Positions 1 through 9,816 of a DNA stretch of 64,000 bases are shown here, one piece after another. Origin of the DNA: Salimicrobium halophilum (GTDB lineage: Bacteria; Bacillota; Bacilli; Bacillales; Halobacillaceae); the NCBI RefSeq assembly GCF_900100295.1, contig NZ_FNEV01000008.1:1-64000 (forward strand). The letters are read 5' to 3'. The notes beneath the pieces were generated by a model that worked only from the letters and a program-made list of their open reading frames with translations, was not told the origin of the DNA and did not search any database. The position numbers were made by a program, and so were the translations under genes. Position 1 is the first letter of the stretch. Each line of letters starts with the position of its first letter.

Positions 1-14
1 TTTACTCTAAAGCA

Positions 15-32
15 TTCCACAAGGACGTGGAA
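15..32 (+). promoter_or_regulatory. CsrA-type hairpin in the flagellin mRNA leader
   Basis: A perfect 6-bp stem TTCCAC (15-20) / GTGGAA (27-32) closes a 6-nt loop AAGGAC that presents GGA, the CsrA recognition triplet. A second GGA lies in the Shine-Dalgarno AAGGAGGAA at 42-50. In B. subtilis CsrA represses hag by binding two such leader sites and is titrated by FliW; that logic is transferred here by inference. csrA, fliW and the hag promoter lie outside the window. Confidence 0.75.
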
Positions 33-58
33 CGAAAATTCAAGGAGGAATTACTGAA

Positions 59-892
59 ATGAGAATTAATCACAACATAGCGGCGCTAAACACGCATCGT
101 CAAATGGGACAGGCTAACCAGGCGCAACAAGACTCCATGGAGAAACTTTCTTCGGGACTACGCATTAATAAGGCTGGAGATGACGCAGCAGGTCTTGCCA
201 TATCAGAGAAAATGCGCGGACAAATTCGTGGGTTGGATATGGCACAAAAGAATGCTCAAGATGGCATTTCTATGATTCAGACAGCTGAAGGGGCTCTTAA
301 TGAAACACACTCGATTCTTCAACGTATGCGTGAACTTTCTGTGCAGTCAGCAAACGATACCAATACTGATACAGATCGCGGAGAACTCCAAAAAGAAGTC
401 GATGAACTCGTTGAAGAAATAGACCGTATAGCTGAGAATACTGAATTTAACGAAAAGAAATTGTTAGACGGAAGCTTTAGTGGAGCTGGAAATGGTGCTA
501 CTTTCCATATAGGTGCAAATAGTGGACAGAATATAGAACTTAACATTGGTTCTATGGCTTCTGATACAACTAATGGAATCGGCGTTTCTGGGGTAGATAT
601 TGGTAGTCAATCAGGTGCTGATGATGCAATTTCTACTATCAACACTGCAATTGAAACGGTTTCTGCTCAAAGAGCTAATTTAGGTGCCACTCAAAATAGA
701 CTTGAACATACAATTAATAATCTTGGCACATCATCAGAAAATTTAACTGCAGCTGAATCCCGTATTAGAGATGTTGATATGGCGGCAGAAATGATGCAAC
801 AGACAAAGTCGTCTATTTTATCTCAGGCATCCCAATCGATGCTGGCTCAAGCCAACCAAAGACCACAGGGCGTTCTTCAACTTCTACAATAA
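59..892 (+). CDS. hag: Flagellin (filament subunit)
   Basis: Structural subunit of the flagellar filament, exported by the flagellar type III apparatus. The 277-aa product begins [16 protein letters not shown] and ends in the conserved C-terminal helix with a QGVLQLLQ tail. Conserved D0/D1 regions cover about residues 1-140 and 205-277; the middle is a short variable domain rich in Ser, Thr, Asn and Gly (about 140-200), a plausible O-glycosylation surface given the adjacent Maf and pse genes. Start ATG follows AAGGAGGAA by 8 nt. A terminator follows at once, so the gene is probably monocistronic. Leader structure suggests CsrA control. Confidence 0.97.
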   Translation: MRINHNIAALNTHRQMGQANQAQQDSMEKLSSGLRINKAGDDAAGLAISEKMRGQIRGLDMAQKNAQDGISMIQTAEGALNETHSILQRMRELSVQSANDTNTDTDRGELQKEVDELVEEIDRIAENTEFNEKKLLDGSFSGAGNGATFHIGANSGQNIELNIGSMASDTTNGIGVSGVDIGSQSGADDAISTINTAIETVSAQRANLGATQNRLEHTINNLGTSSENLTAAESRIRDVDMAAEMMQQTKSSILSQASQSMLAQANQRPQGVLQLLQ

Positions 893-905
893 TTATTTAC
901 TTACT

Positions 906-931
906 GACCTCGATTTTCGGGGTCCTTTTTT
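906..931 (+). terminator. Intrinsic terminator of hag
   Basis: Stem GACCTCGA (906-913) / TCGGGGTC (917-924) with one G-T wobble, followed by a T run at 926-931. It separates hag from the glycosylation operon. Confidence 0.85.
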
Positions 932-978
932 ATGGAATATATGAGTGGTCGACTTATTAAAAACCTTGTTCCTATGCA

Positions 979-1005
979 TAAATATAGTAAAATGAAAGTC
1001 GATAT
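979..1005 (+). promoter_or_regulatory. Sigma-D-type promoter for the flagellin glycosylation operon
   Basis: TAAA at 979-982, a 15-nt spacer, then GTCGATAT at 998-1005. This fits the Bacillus sigma-D consensus TAAA-N15-GCCGATAT with one mismatch and exact spacing. It lies 32 bp upstream of the gene at 1038 and would co-regulate filament modification with filament synthesis. Confidence 0.75.
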
Positions 1006-1037
1006 AAAATATAAAGGAAACCTTAGGAGGCTGTCCT

Positions 1038-1640
1038 ATGCTTTTTATATTAAATAAAGAAACACATGAACTTGAAAATACTAAAGAGAACGGTAAGAAA
1101 GTAATAAAAATGATAGAAGAAAAAGAAAACAACCATATGTATCTAACTCACGCTGAGATTGATGGGCACTCTATTCACGATGATATTGATCTATATATAG
1201 AAGATCATATTCATTCTATTAATGAAATTAAAGCACATATGCTATCAGAAAAGGAATTAAAAGAAGATACCCTTCAAACAATGAATGAATATATACATGG
1301 GGCACTACCCGAGGTAGAAAAGTTAACGGGAAATCTTTATGCTGACAAACAAGAAGGGTGGGATCAGGTTCCAGTATTGCTTGATGGAATCAATTGGATT
1401 GTCCAAGCAATCAGAACATTAAACCAACTAAGTGTACATACAGAATTAGAGGAAAACTTGTACAAAACATCTCTAGAACTTACAGAACGAGTGAAATTAT
1501 TACAAGAACCTCTGGAGGAACATGATTCAATATTACTTTCTGATATCATTTCTTATGAAGTTGTACCAGTTCTTGAAACAATCTCGGGATTTCTAGATGA
1601 TTTACTCGATGAAGAAGGGACTTCTTTAAATGCGAACTAA
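1038..1640 (+). CDS. Unknown helical protein translationally coupled to Maf
   Basis: I do not recognise this 200-aa protein. It has no signal peptide or membrane segment, is acidic (Glu/Asp rich, about residues 50-200) and predicted mostly helical, with leucine-spaced stretches suggesting a four-helix or coiled-coil fold. Start ATG has a good ribosome site (AGGAGG at 1025-1030). Its 3' end overlaps the Maf-like gene by 11 bp, so the two are probably made together. Its place directly after a sigma-D-type promoter and before the glycosyltransferase suggests a partner, chaperone or specificity factor for flagellin glycosylation; that role is inference only. The sequence is distinctly AT-rich. 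Confidence 0.8.
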   Translation: MLFILNKETHELENTKENGKKVIKMIEEKENNHMYLTHAEIDGHSIHDDIDLYIEDHIHSINEIKAHMLSEKELKEDTLQTMNEYIHGALPEVEKLTGNLYADKQEGWDQVPVLLDGINWIVQAIRTLNQLSVHTELEENLYKTSLELTERVKLLQEPLEEHDSILLSDIISYEVVPVLETISGFLDDLLDEEGTSLNAN

Positions 1641-3474
1641 TAACGTTCTATATTTAAAAAAAACATTTCCTCATATAAGAAATGAATACAAAAAAATGGA
1701 AGAAGAGGGTTATGAACCTCAAATAAAAGTGGAAGAAGCAAAAAAACAAGGACTTACTGCTTCTTTAAATGGAGAATACTTACATAGCCGCTATAATCCT
1801 AAAAGGGAAGCTGAAAAACTTGTAGAACAACACAAAGATCATTTAGCTTCTTATTCTCATATTTTTTTCTATGGTATGGGGATGGGGGATCACATAGAAA
1901 GGGTGTTGGATCTTTTTCCAGATAAAAAAGTAACTGTATATGAGCCCTCTGTGGATATGTTTTACCAACTCTCTGTCTCAAAAGATTTGGAATTCTTAAA
2001 TAATCAAAGTATTAGAAATCTGTTCGTCGAGTTTGAGGAATCACAACCTCTTTCGTTTATTAATAATCATTATAACAATTTTAAAGAACAAACGTACTTA
2101 TTCGTTCACCCCAGTTATCCAAGGGTGTTCTTAGAAAAGTATAAGTTATTTTTACAATGGTTTCGAGAGGGAGTTGCGAATAGCCGTTCTACTTTGAAGA
2201 CCACTTTGTCTTTTCAGAAGTATTGGGTCTTAAATAGTCTAATTAACTTCAAAGAGACAGTGGAAACTCCAAATATTCTTCATGATATTCCAAAAGATTT
2301 TTTTAAAGATAAAGTAGCGTTAACAGTAGCTGCAGGCCCTTCTGTAGATTATGATATTGACTATATTAAAAAGATTAAAGAAGAGGGCAGGGCTTATGTT
2401 TTTGCAGTAGGATCTGGAATAAACGGGTTAATTAATAATGGGATTATACCCGATGGAGTGTTTAGTTATGATCCTTGGAAAAACAACCCAAAAGTCTTTC
2501 GGAATGTAGTGGAAAATAATTATGACCTGGAGATTCCCTTGATTTTCGGAACGAGTATCCACCCTGATGTAGTAAATATGTATCGTGGTCCTAAGTTACA
2601 TATGATTACGAGTCAAGACACAAGTAGTGAAAAGCTTCTACGTCTGAAAAATGGTGAAAATCCCGATGTTGTACATGATGCTCCTTCTATTGCAGCATTA
2701 ACTATTAGTGCGTTAGCAAAACTTGGTTTTCAGCATATCCTTTTTGCGGGACAGAACCTATCGTACCCTGATAAGAAAAAATACTCCGAAAGCATTAAAT
2801 ATGAACATACTTCTTCTGAATTAAATGAAGAGGAGTTGGAAGGATTAATTGAGAGTGTTGATGTTGAAGGAGCAAAAGTGAAGACCACAAGAGGATTTAT
2901 TAATACAAAAACACAAATTGAAGGATATATTAAAAAGTTTCCTAGTGTGAATTTCGTGAACACTACCAAAAAAGGAATACATATAGAAGGGGCAACGTTC
3001 TTGCCAATTGAGTCATTGTTTAATGATATAATGTCTACCAGACTAGAATCAGTTAATCTTGCTTCCTTTGAAGCTACTTCTTATGAAAATAAGTATGTTA
3101 AAAGTCAATTGGAAGTGATGAAGTCTGGTGGTGAAATACTGCCTGAATTTTTTAATAGTATTTCCTATAAGTTAAAAAAACTAAGTGAAGAAACTAGTGA
3201 TCACAAAGTTCAAAAACTATTTGGAGAGCTTGATAAAGCTTTCAAAGATATGACTAGCAACGAATTCTATAGAGTTTACTTATTACCGATGAATAGAGTT
3301 AAATATGATTTGTTAGTAAGTCACAATAATGAGTTTAAGTTTGAACAAGATATATTTAAAAAGGCCGAGTTGACAACTAAGCATTATAGTGAATTTTTGA
3401 ACTTATGTATTAAAGATTATGAAGTGACTTATAAACATTTTTTGGAAACCTATAATTTTATTATGAAGAAATAG
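1630..3474 (+). CDS. Motility accessory factor (Maf) family flagellin glycosyltransferase, MptE-like/DUF115
   Basis: Predicted cytoplasmic enzyme that transfers a nonulosonic acid to Ser/Thr of flagellin. The 614-aa protein has the 6-hydroxymethylpterin diphosphokinase MptE-like (DUF115) domain at about residues 220-400; the signature AAGPSVDYDI (near 235) and the following FAVGSGINGLINNGIIPDG are typical of Maf proteins. Maf proteins of Campylobacter, Aeromonas, Clostridium and Geobacillus are required for flagellin modification. It overlaps the previous gene by 11 bp and is followed by six CMP-pseudaminic acid genes, so pseudaminic acid is the probable donor sugar. AT-rich composition relative to 15-64 kb suggests horizontal acquisition of the block. 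Confidence 0.88.
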   Translation: MRTNNVLYLKKTFPHIRNEYKKMEEEGYEPQIKVEEAKKQGLTASLNGEYLHSRYNPKREAEKLVEQHKDHLASYSHIFFYGMGMGDHIERVLDLFPDKKVTVYEPSVDMFYQLSVSKDLEFLNNQSIRNLFVEFEESQPLSFINNHYNNFKEQTYLFVHPSYPRVFLEKYKLFLQWFREGVANSRSTLKTTLSFQKYWVLNSLINFKETVETPNILHDIPKDFFKDKVALTVAAGPSVDYDIDYIKKIKEEGRAYVFAVGSGINGLINNGIIPDGVFSYDPWKNNPKVFRNVVENNYDLEIPLIFGTSIHPDVVNMYRGPKLHMITSQDTSSEKLLRLKNGENPDVVHDAPSIAALTISALAKLGFQHILFAGQNLSYPDKKKYSESIKYEHTSSELNEEELEGLIESVDVEGAKVKTTRGFINTKTQIEGYIKKFPSVNFVNTTKKGIHIEGATFLPIESLFNDIMSTRLESVNLASFEATSYENKYVKSQLEVMKSGGEILPEFFNSISYKLKKLSEETSDHKVQKLFGELDKAFKDMTSNEFYRVYLLPMNRVKYDLLVSHNNEFKFEQDIFKKAELTTKHYSEFLNLCIKDYEVTYKHFLETYNFIMKK

Positions 3475-3520
3475 ATTATTCATCAAGAGAATAATTAATA
3501 CAAATGATGTGTTGAAGTGA

Positions 3521-5665
<2,145 letters not shown>

Positions 5666-5669
<4 letters not shown>

Positions 5670-6412
5670 AGGTCGTAGCTATTATACAAGCCAGAACAGG
5701 TTCGACCCGGCTACCAGGAAAGGTGCTGAAAGATTTAAAAGGGAAAACAGTACTTTTCCATGTAATAGAACGAGTGCAACAAGTTGTAAATGTTGATGAA
5801 GTGGTTGTAGCAACGACAGACCTTCCGCAGGATGATGGATTGGTAGAAGAAGTGGAACGCATAGGAGTTCCTTACATTCGTGGCAGTGAGGAAGATGTGC
5901 TATCCCGGTATTATCAGGCGGCTAAGAAGCACCAGAGTGACGTGGTTATCCGTATCACTTCTGATTGCCCGGTTATTGATCCTCATATTATTGATTACAT
6001 GATTGATGAGTTTCATGCAAGGGATGCTCATCTCGTCTCGAATGCAGGCTCTAATCTTTCTGAACGTACATTTCCAAGAGGTATGGATGTCGAAGTATTT
6101 TCTTTTGAAGCGTTGGAAGAGGCGAATAGCCATGGAGAAAAAGCCTACCATCGGGAACACGTGACACCGTATTTATATGAGAACCTCAAGTCTATTTCCT
6201 ACTACAAACAAAAGAGAGATGATTCATCGCTCCGTTTGACCTTGGATACAGAGGATGATTGGAGACTTATACAAGAGATTTACAATCACTTGTACCATGG
6301 TGAACACGATTTCTATCTCGAAGATATTAGGTCTTTATTTCAAGAAAAGCCACAGCTGAAAGATCTTAACGCCCACGTAGAACAAAAGAAAGTAAAGGGT
6401 CAAGAGGAATGA
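5666..6412 (+). CDS. pseF: CMP-pseudaminic acid synthetase (SpsF-type cytidylyltransferase)
   Basis: Activates pseudaminic acid with CTP to the CMP-sugar used by the glycosyltransferase. The N-terminus VAIIQARTGSTRLPGKVLKD is the nucleotide-binding signature of the SpsF/NTP-transferase-3 family; ITSDCPVIDP (near residue 97) carries the metal-binding Asp. It starts in an ATGA overlap with pseC and ends in an ATGA overlap with pseG. B. subtilis SpsF is the closest-looking family member; the PseF role comes from operon context. Confidence 0.9.
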
Positions 6413-7401
6413 AAGCATATATTTTCACAGAAGCTGGGGAAGGAATAGGCTTTGGCCATTTATCTCGCTGTATTTCTCTTTATGAATCTCTCAAAGAGGT
6501 CGGTGTCAAAACAGAAATGATCGTCTCTGGGACTTTTCAAGATATATCGATGTTAAAAGGTGTAAATTATCGTCAACAATCCTGGTACAACGAGGAGTTT
6601 TTGGAGCAAACAGTTACTGATGAGGACGTATGCATCATTGATTCATATCTGGCAGATATTTCTCTATACGAAATTCTGTCAAACCAAGCAAAACGCTGTG
6701 TGTATATTGACGACAATTCACGTTTGTCTTATCCGAAAGGTATTGTCGTCAACCCCTCCCTACACATAGGCAATCTTTCTTACCCAAGGAAGGCAGGGGT
6801 TACGTACTTGTATGGGCCGTCCTATGTCATTGTTCGTCCGGCTTTTCAGAAGCCAGGGAATCAAAGAGAAGTATTGAGGCAAGTGAAGGATATCCTGGTT
6901 ACTATGGGTGGAACAGACCCAATGGGCATGACACTTCCTTTGATAGACAGGTTGAAGGCCTCTTTTCCGAACATTAGGTTGCATGTTTTAATCACCGATG
7001 CTTTTTCTGATAAAAGTAAAATTGAAGCCAAAACCACTTCTCGTTTACATATTTATAAAAACTTAGATGCTGAAGCAATGAGAGGTGTTATGAAGAAAGT
7101 GGATGTTGCGATTACAGCTGCTGGACAAACGATTTATGAGTTGATGGTTTCCCTTACTCCATTTATTCCAATTCAGACTGTGCAAAATCAAGAAAACAAT
7201 GTAGAGGGATTGCGGACATATGAAATCCAAACTCTTTATGTTAAAAATGAATCGCATGTAGGCTACGTAGAAGAAGCTTTAGAAGAATATCTTAGTCCGA
7301 AGATACGTAATTCATTAATTCAAACATATTCCCATTTAATTGATGGCAAGGGAAGCAAACGAATCGTCGAAAAATTGATTAATGGAGAGAAAGAGGTGTG
7401 A
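6409..7401 (+). CDS. pseG: UDP-2,4-diamido-2,4,6-trideoxy-altropyranose hydrolase
   Basis: Removes UDP from the diamido-altrose intermediate before PEP condensation. GT-B type fold: the N-terminal EAGEGIGFGHLSRC (residues 6-19) is the PseG signature with the catalytic His, and MGGTDPMG (near 167) begins the C-terminal nucleotide-binding half, followed by ITAAGQTIYELM. 330 aa is typical. In a standard pathway its substrate carries two N-acetyl groups; with the downstream formyltransferase it probably accepts a 4-formamido substrate. Confidence 0.92.
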   Translation: MKAYIFTEAGEGIGFGHLSRCISLYESLKEVGVKTEMIVSGTFQDISMLKGVNYRQQSWYNEEFLEQTVTDEDVCIIDSYLADISLYEILSNQAKRCVYIDDNSRLSYPKGIVVNPSLHIGNLSYPRKAGVTYLYGPSYVIVRPAFQKPGNQREVLRQVKDILVTMGGTDPMGMTLPLIDRLKASFPNIRLHVLITDAFSDKSKIEAKTTSRLHIYKNLDAEAMRGVMKKVDVAITAAGQTIYELMVSLTPFIPIQTVQNQENNVEGLRTYEIQTLYVKNESHVGYVEEALEEYLSPKIRNSLIQTYSHLIDGKGSKRIVEKLINGEKEV

Positions 7402-7403
7402 GT

Positions 7404-8255
7404 ATGACGTCTCTTATTTTTTGTGGATTTGGTAAGTTAGGTCAAGATTGTTTGAATATGTTGAAGGAACATGGTTATACCATCACTTATATTTTTACAC
7501 ACAAAGAAAAAGAAGTGGATAGCGTAGATACGTTTGCTGAGAAAAATGGTATTCCTTATTCGTACGAGGACATGCGAAAGAACGAACAGGGGGTAATAGA
7601 TAAACTTCTTCCCATTGCCCCTGAGTATCTGGTGAGTGTGAATTATAGATATATCATTCCGAAAAATATCTTTGATATCCCTATATATGCCTTCAACATA
7701 CATGGGTCTCTATTGCCTGCTTATAGAGGGCGCACTCCGCATGTATGGAGTATCATCCACGGCCAATCCAAAGCAGGGATTACATCTCATCTTTTGGAAG
7801 AAACCGTTGATACCGGAGATGTTATTGAGCAATGGGAAGTACCTATAGATAAAGAAGATACAGGGTACTTACTGTTGCAAAAGTACGAAAAGTTATACCC
7901 TCGTTTGTTACTACGAAGTCTCAAAAAACTGGAGAATCGTGAGCCATTACTCGTTCAAGATGAGACGAGGGCAAGCTTTTATGGGAAACGTACTCCTGAT
8001 ATGGGGTACATTGATTTTTATAAATCAGGAGAAGACGTGCGTAATTTTGTACGAGCACAAGCAAATCCTTATCCAGGTGCTTATTATTTCCTGAATGATG
8101 GTAGGAAAATCATTATTCACGAACTAGAAGTCATTAATAGTATATCATCCGATTCTCCGTCTATTGGTATTGTCTATACTACTGGTGATACATATTATGT
8201 TCATTGTAAAGATAGCTGTTTAAAGATAATTTCTTATGAAATAAGGAAAGGGTGA
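7404..8255 (+). CDS. pseJ: Sugar N-formyltransferase (PseJ-like), replacing PseH
   Basis: Formyl_trans_N family, predicted to use N10-formyltetrahydrofolate to formylate the C4 amine of the PseC product. The hallmark FNIHGSLLPAYRGRTP gives catalytic N98 and H100; the third residue is D139 of VDTGDVIE. A C-terminal subdomain of about 100 aa resembles the OB-like tail of Fmt/ArnA-type enzymes. ATG 7404 is preferred (GAGAAAGAGG ends 7 nt upstream) over the in-frame GTG at 7398. No GNAT acetyltransferase (PseH) is present in the operon, so the product would be a 7-formamido pseudaminic acid. A PseJ of this kind has, to my recollection, been described in Anoxybacillus. Alternative: methionyl-tRNA formyltransferase paralogue, unlikely here. 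Confidence 0.85.
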   Translation: MTSLIFCGFGKLGQDCLNMLKEHGYTITYIFTHKEKEVDSVDTFAEKNGIPYSYEDMRKNEQGVIDKLLPIAPEYLVSVNYRYIIPKNIFDIPIYAFNIHGSLLPAYRGRTPHVWSIIHGQSKAGITSHLLEETVDTGDVIEQWEVPIDKEDTGYLLLQKYEKLYPRLLLRSLKKLENREPLLVQDETRASFYGKRTPDMGYIDFYKSGEDVRNFVRAQANPYPGAYYFLNDGRKIIIHELEVINSISSDSPSIGIVYTTGDTYYVHCKDSCLKIISYEIRKG

Positions 8256-8260
8256 TAGCG

Positions 8261-9304
8261 ATGTTGTCAATAGGTGGTAAAAACATTGGAGAAGGAAATC
8301 CTGCCTTTATTATAGCAGAACTGTCGGCGAATCATGGCCATGATATTCAGATAGCGAAAAAAACAATTAAAGCAGCTAAAGAAGCAGGAGCGGATGCCAT
8401 TAAGCTGCAGACCTATACAGCTGATACCATTACAATTGATTGCGATAATGAGTATTTTCAAATCGATAATGGGACCATTTGGGATGGAAGGACATTACAT
8501 AACCTATATGAAGAAGCTCATACCCCTTGGGAATGGCAAGGGGAATTGATGGAGTACGCTCAAAAGCAAGGTCTTACCTGTTTTTCCAGTCCGTTTGATC
8601 CAACCGCTGTTGATTTCCTTGAAGAATTAAACGTGCCAGCTTATAAAATAGCTTCGTTCGAAATTACGGATATTCCCCTCATTGAATATGTCGCTTCCAA
8701 AGGTAAGCCAGTTATCATTTCAACGGGAATCGCTACGATAGGAGAAATAGAAGAAGCAGTAGAAGCTTGTAAACGTGTAGGGAATGAACAGGTTGCCTTA
8801 TTAAAATGTACATCTGCCTACCCAGCAAACATCGAAGATGCCAATTTAGCAACGATTCCAAACTTGAAAGAAACATTTCAGGTGGAGGTTGGGTTATCAG
8901 ATCATACGAGAGGTACCGTTGTTCCTGCTGTTTCTGTGGCTATGGGAGCGCGAATCATCGAAAAGCATTTTATATTGGATAAATCCATCGGAGGACCGGA
9001 TGCTAATTTTTCTTTGAATAAAGAGGAATTCAAGGCAATGGTGGAGGCGGTGAGAAATGCTGAAAAAGCAATTGGGACTATCGATTACAAACAGACAGAG
9101 AAAAAGAAAAATAGTCGAAAATTCGCACGTTCTCTATTTATTGTAAAAGATGTGAAAGCCGGCGAATCTTTTACAAGAGATAATGTTCGTTCCATACGTC
9201 CAGGAAATGGGATGGCCCCCAAATATCTCGAAGAAGTTCTCGAGAAAAAAGCTTCTATGGATATTGACAAAGGAACTCCTCTTGATTGGAAATATGTTCA
9301 TTAG
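8261..9304 (+). CDS. pseI: Pseudaminic acid synthase
   Basis: Condenses the 2,4-diamido-6-deoxy-altrose with PEP to give the nine-carbon pseudaminic acid. NeuB-family TIM barrel from about residue 5 (EGNPAFIIAELSANHGHD, then AGADAIKLQTYTADT) with the SDHTRG and EKHFILDKS segments near 215-240, and a C-terminal SAF/antifreeze-like domain (about 280-347, SLFIVKDVKAGE onward). ATG 8261 is preferred over GTG 8252 because AAGGAAAGGG at 8243-8252 is correctly spaced. Product 347 aa. Last gene of the operon; a terminator follows. Confidence 0.95.
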   Translation: MLSIGGKNIGEGNPAFIIAELSANHGHDIQIAKKTIKAAKEAGADAIKLQTYTADTITIDCDNEYFQIDNGTIWDGRTLHNLYEEAHTPWEWQGELMEYAQKQGLTCFSSPFDPTAVDFLEELNVPAYKIASFEITDIPLIEYVASKGKPVIISTGIATIGEIEEAVEACKRVGNEQVALLKCTSAYPANIEDANLATIPNLKETFQVEVGLSDHTRGTVVPAVSVAMGARIIEKHFILDKSIGGPDANFSLNKEEFKAMVEAVRNAEKAIGTIDYKQTEKKKNSRKFARSLFIVKDVKAGESFTRDNVRSIRPGNGMAPKYLEEVLEKKASMDIDKGTPLDWKYVH

Positions 9305-9349
9305 AAGGGGGAAGTTTATATTTTTAGAATTAATTATTCTTTTATATAA

Positions 9350-9377
9350 AGTAGAGTCGTGGTGACTCTGCTTTTTT
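9350..9377 (+). terminator. Terminator of the pse operon
   Basis: Nine-bp stem AGTAGAGTC (9350-9358) / GACTCTGCT (9364-9372) with one G-T pair, then TTTTT. It ends the transcript that begins near 1010. Confidence 0.85.
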
Positions 9378-9388
9378 ATTGAATCCTA

Positions 9389-9415
9389 TTTAAAATGCAT
9401 TTCTGTCACCGATAT
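9389..9415 (+). promoter_or_regulatory. Sigma-D-type promoter for flaG-fliD-fliS-fliT
   Basis: ACCGATAT at 9408-9415 matches the sigma-D -10 (GCCGATAT) in seven of eight positions. The -35 is TTTAAAA at 9389-9395; counting from TTTA gives a 15-nt spacer, from TAAA only 13, so the -35 is less ideal than the promoter at 979. Confidence 0.65.
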
Positions 9416-9450
9416 AATAACAAAGTGAATGTAAAGAGGAGTTGTTGACG

Positions 9451-9804
9451 GTGAAGATTGAACAAATGCTTACCCAATCACAACTTCTGCAAAGCCAACA
9501 ACAAACAGGTGCTAACACAAAAGCTGTGCAGAAGAAACCGGAGGACGAAGCACGAACGATCGAAGTCGGACAGGAGGTTTCCCCGGAAAATGTAAGAGAT
9601 GCTGTAGAAGGAATGAACGAATTTTTGAAGCCGGTACACACATCTCTGAAGTTCGAAATGCACGAAAAATTGGAAGAGTACTATGTCAAAGTGATAGATT
9701 CTAATACAGAAGAAGTAATCAAAGAGATTCCGTCGGAGAAAATGCTAGATATGTATGCGATGATGGCAGAACAGCTCGGGTTTTTGGTTGATCAGAAAAT
9801 ATAA
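9451..9804 (+). CDS. flaG: FlaG-family flagellar protein
   Basis: Small flagellar protein linked to filament length and cap/filament assembly (B. subtilis YvyC family). The C-terminal half (about residues 60-117, SLKFEMHEKLEEYYVKVID then IKEIPSEKMLDMYA) is the FlaG domain; the N-terminus is Gln-rich and likely disordered. GTG 9451 is preferred because AAAGAGGAG ends 9 nt before; in-frame TTG codons at 9442 and 9445 are too close. First gene of a four-gene operon behind a sigma-D-type promoter. Confidence 0.88.
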   Translation: MKIEQMLTQSQLLQSQQQTGANTKAVQKKPEDEARTIEVGQEVSPENVRDAVEGMNEFLKPVHTSLKFEMHEKLEEYYVKVIDSNTEEVIKEIPSEKMLDMYAMMAEQLGFLVDQKI

Positions 9805-9816
9805 GAAGGTGATAGC

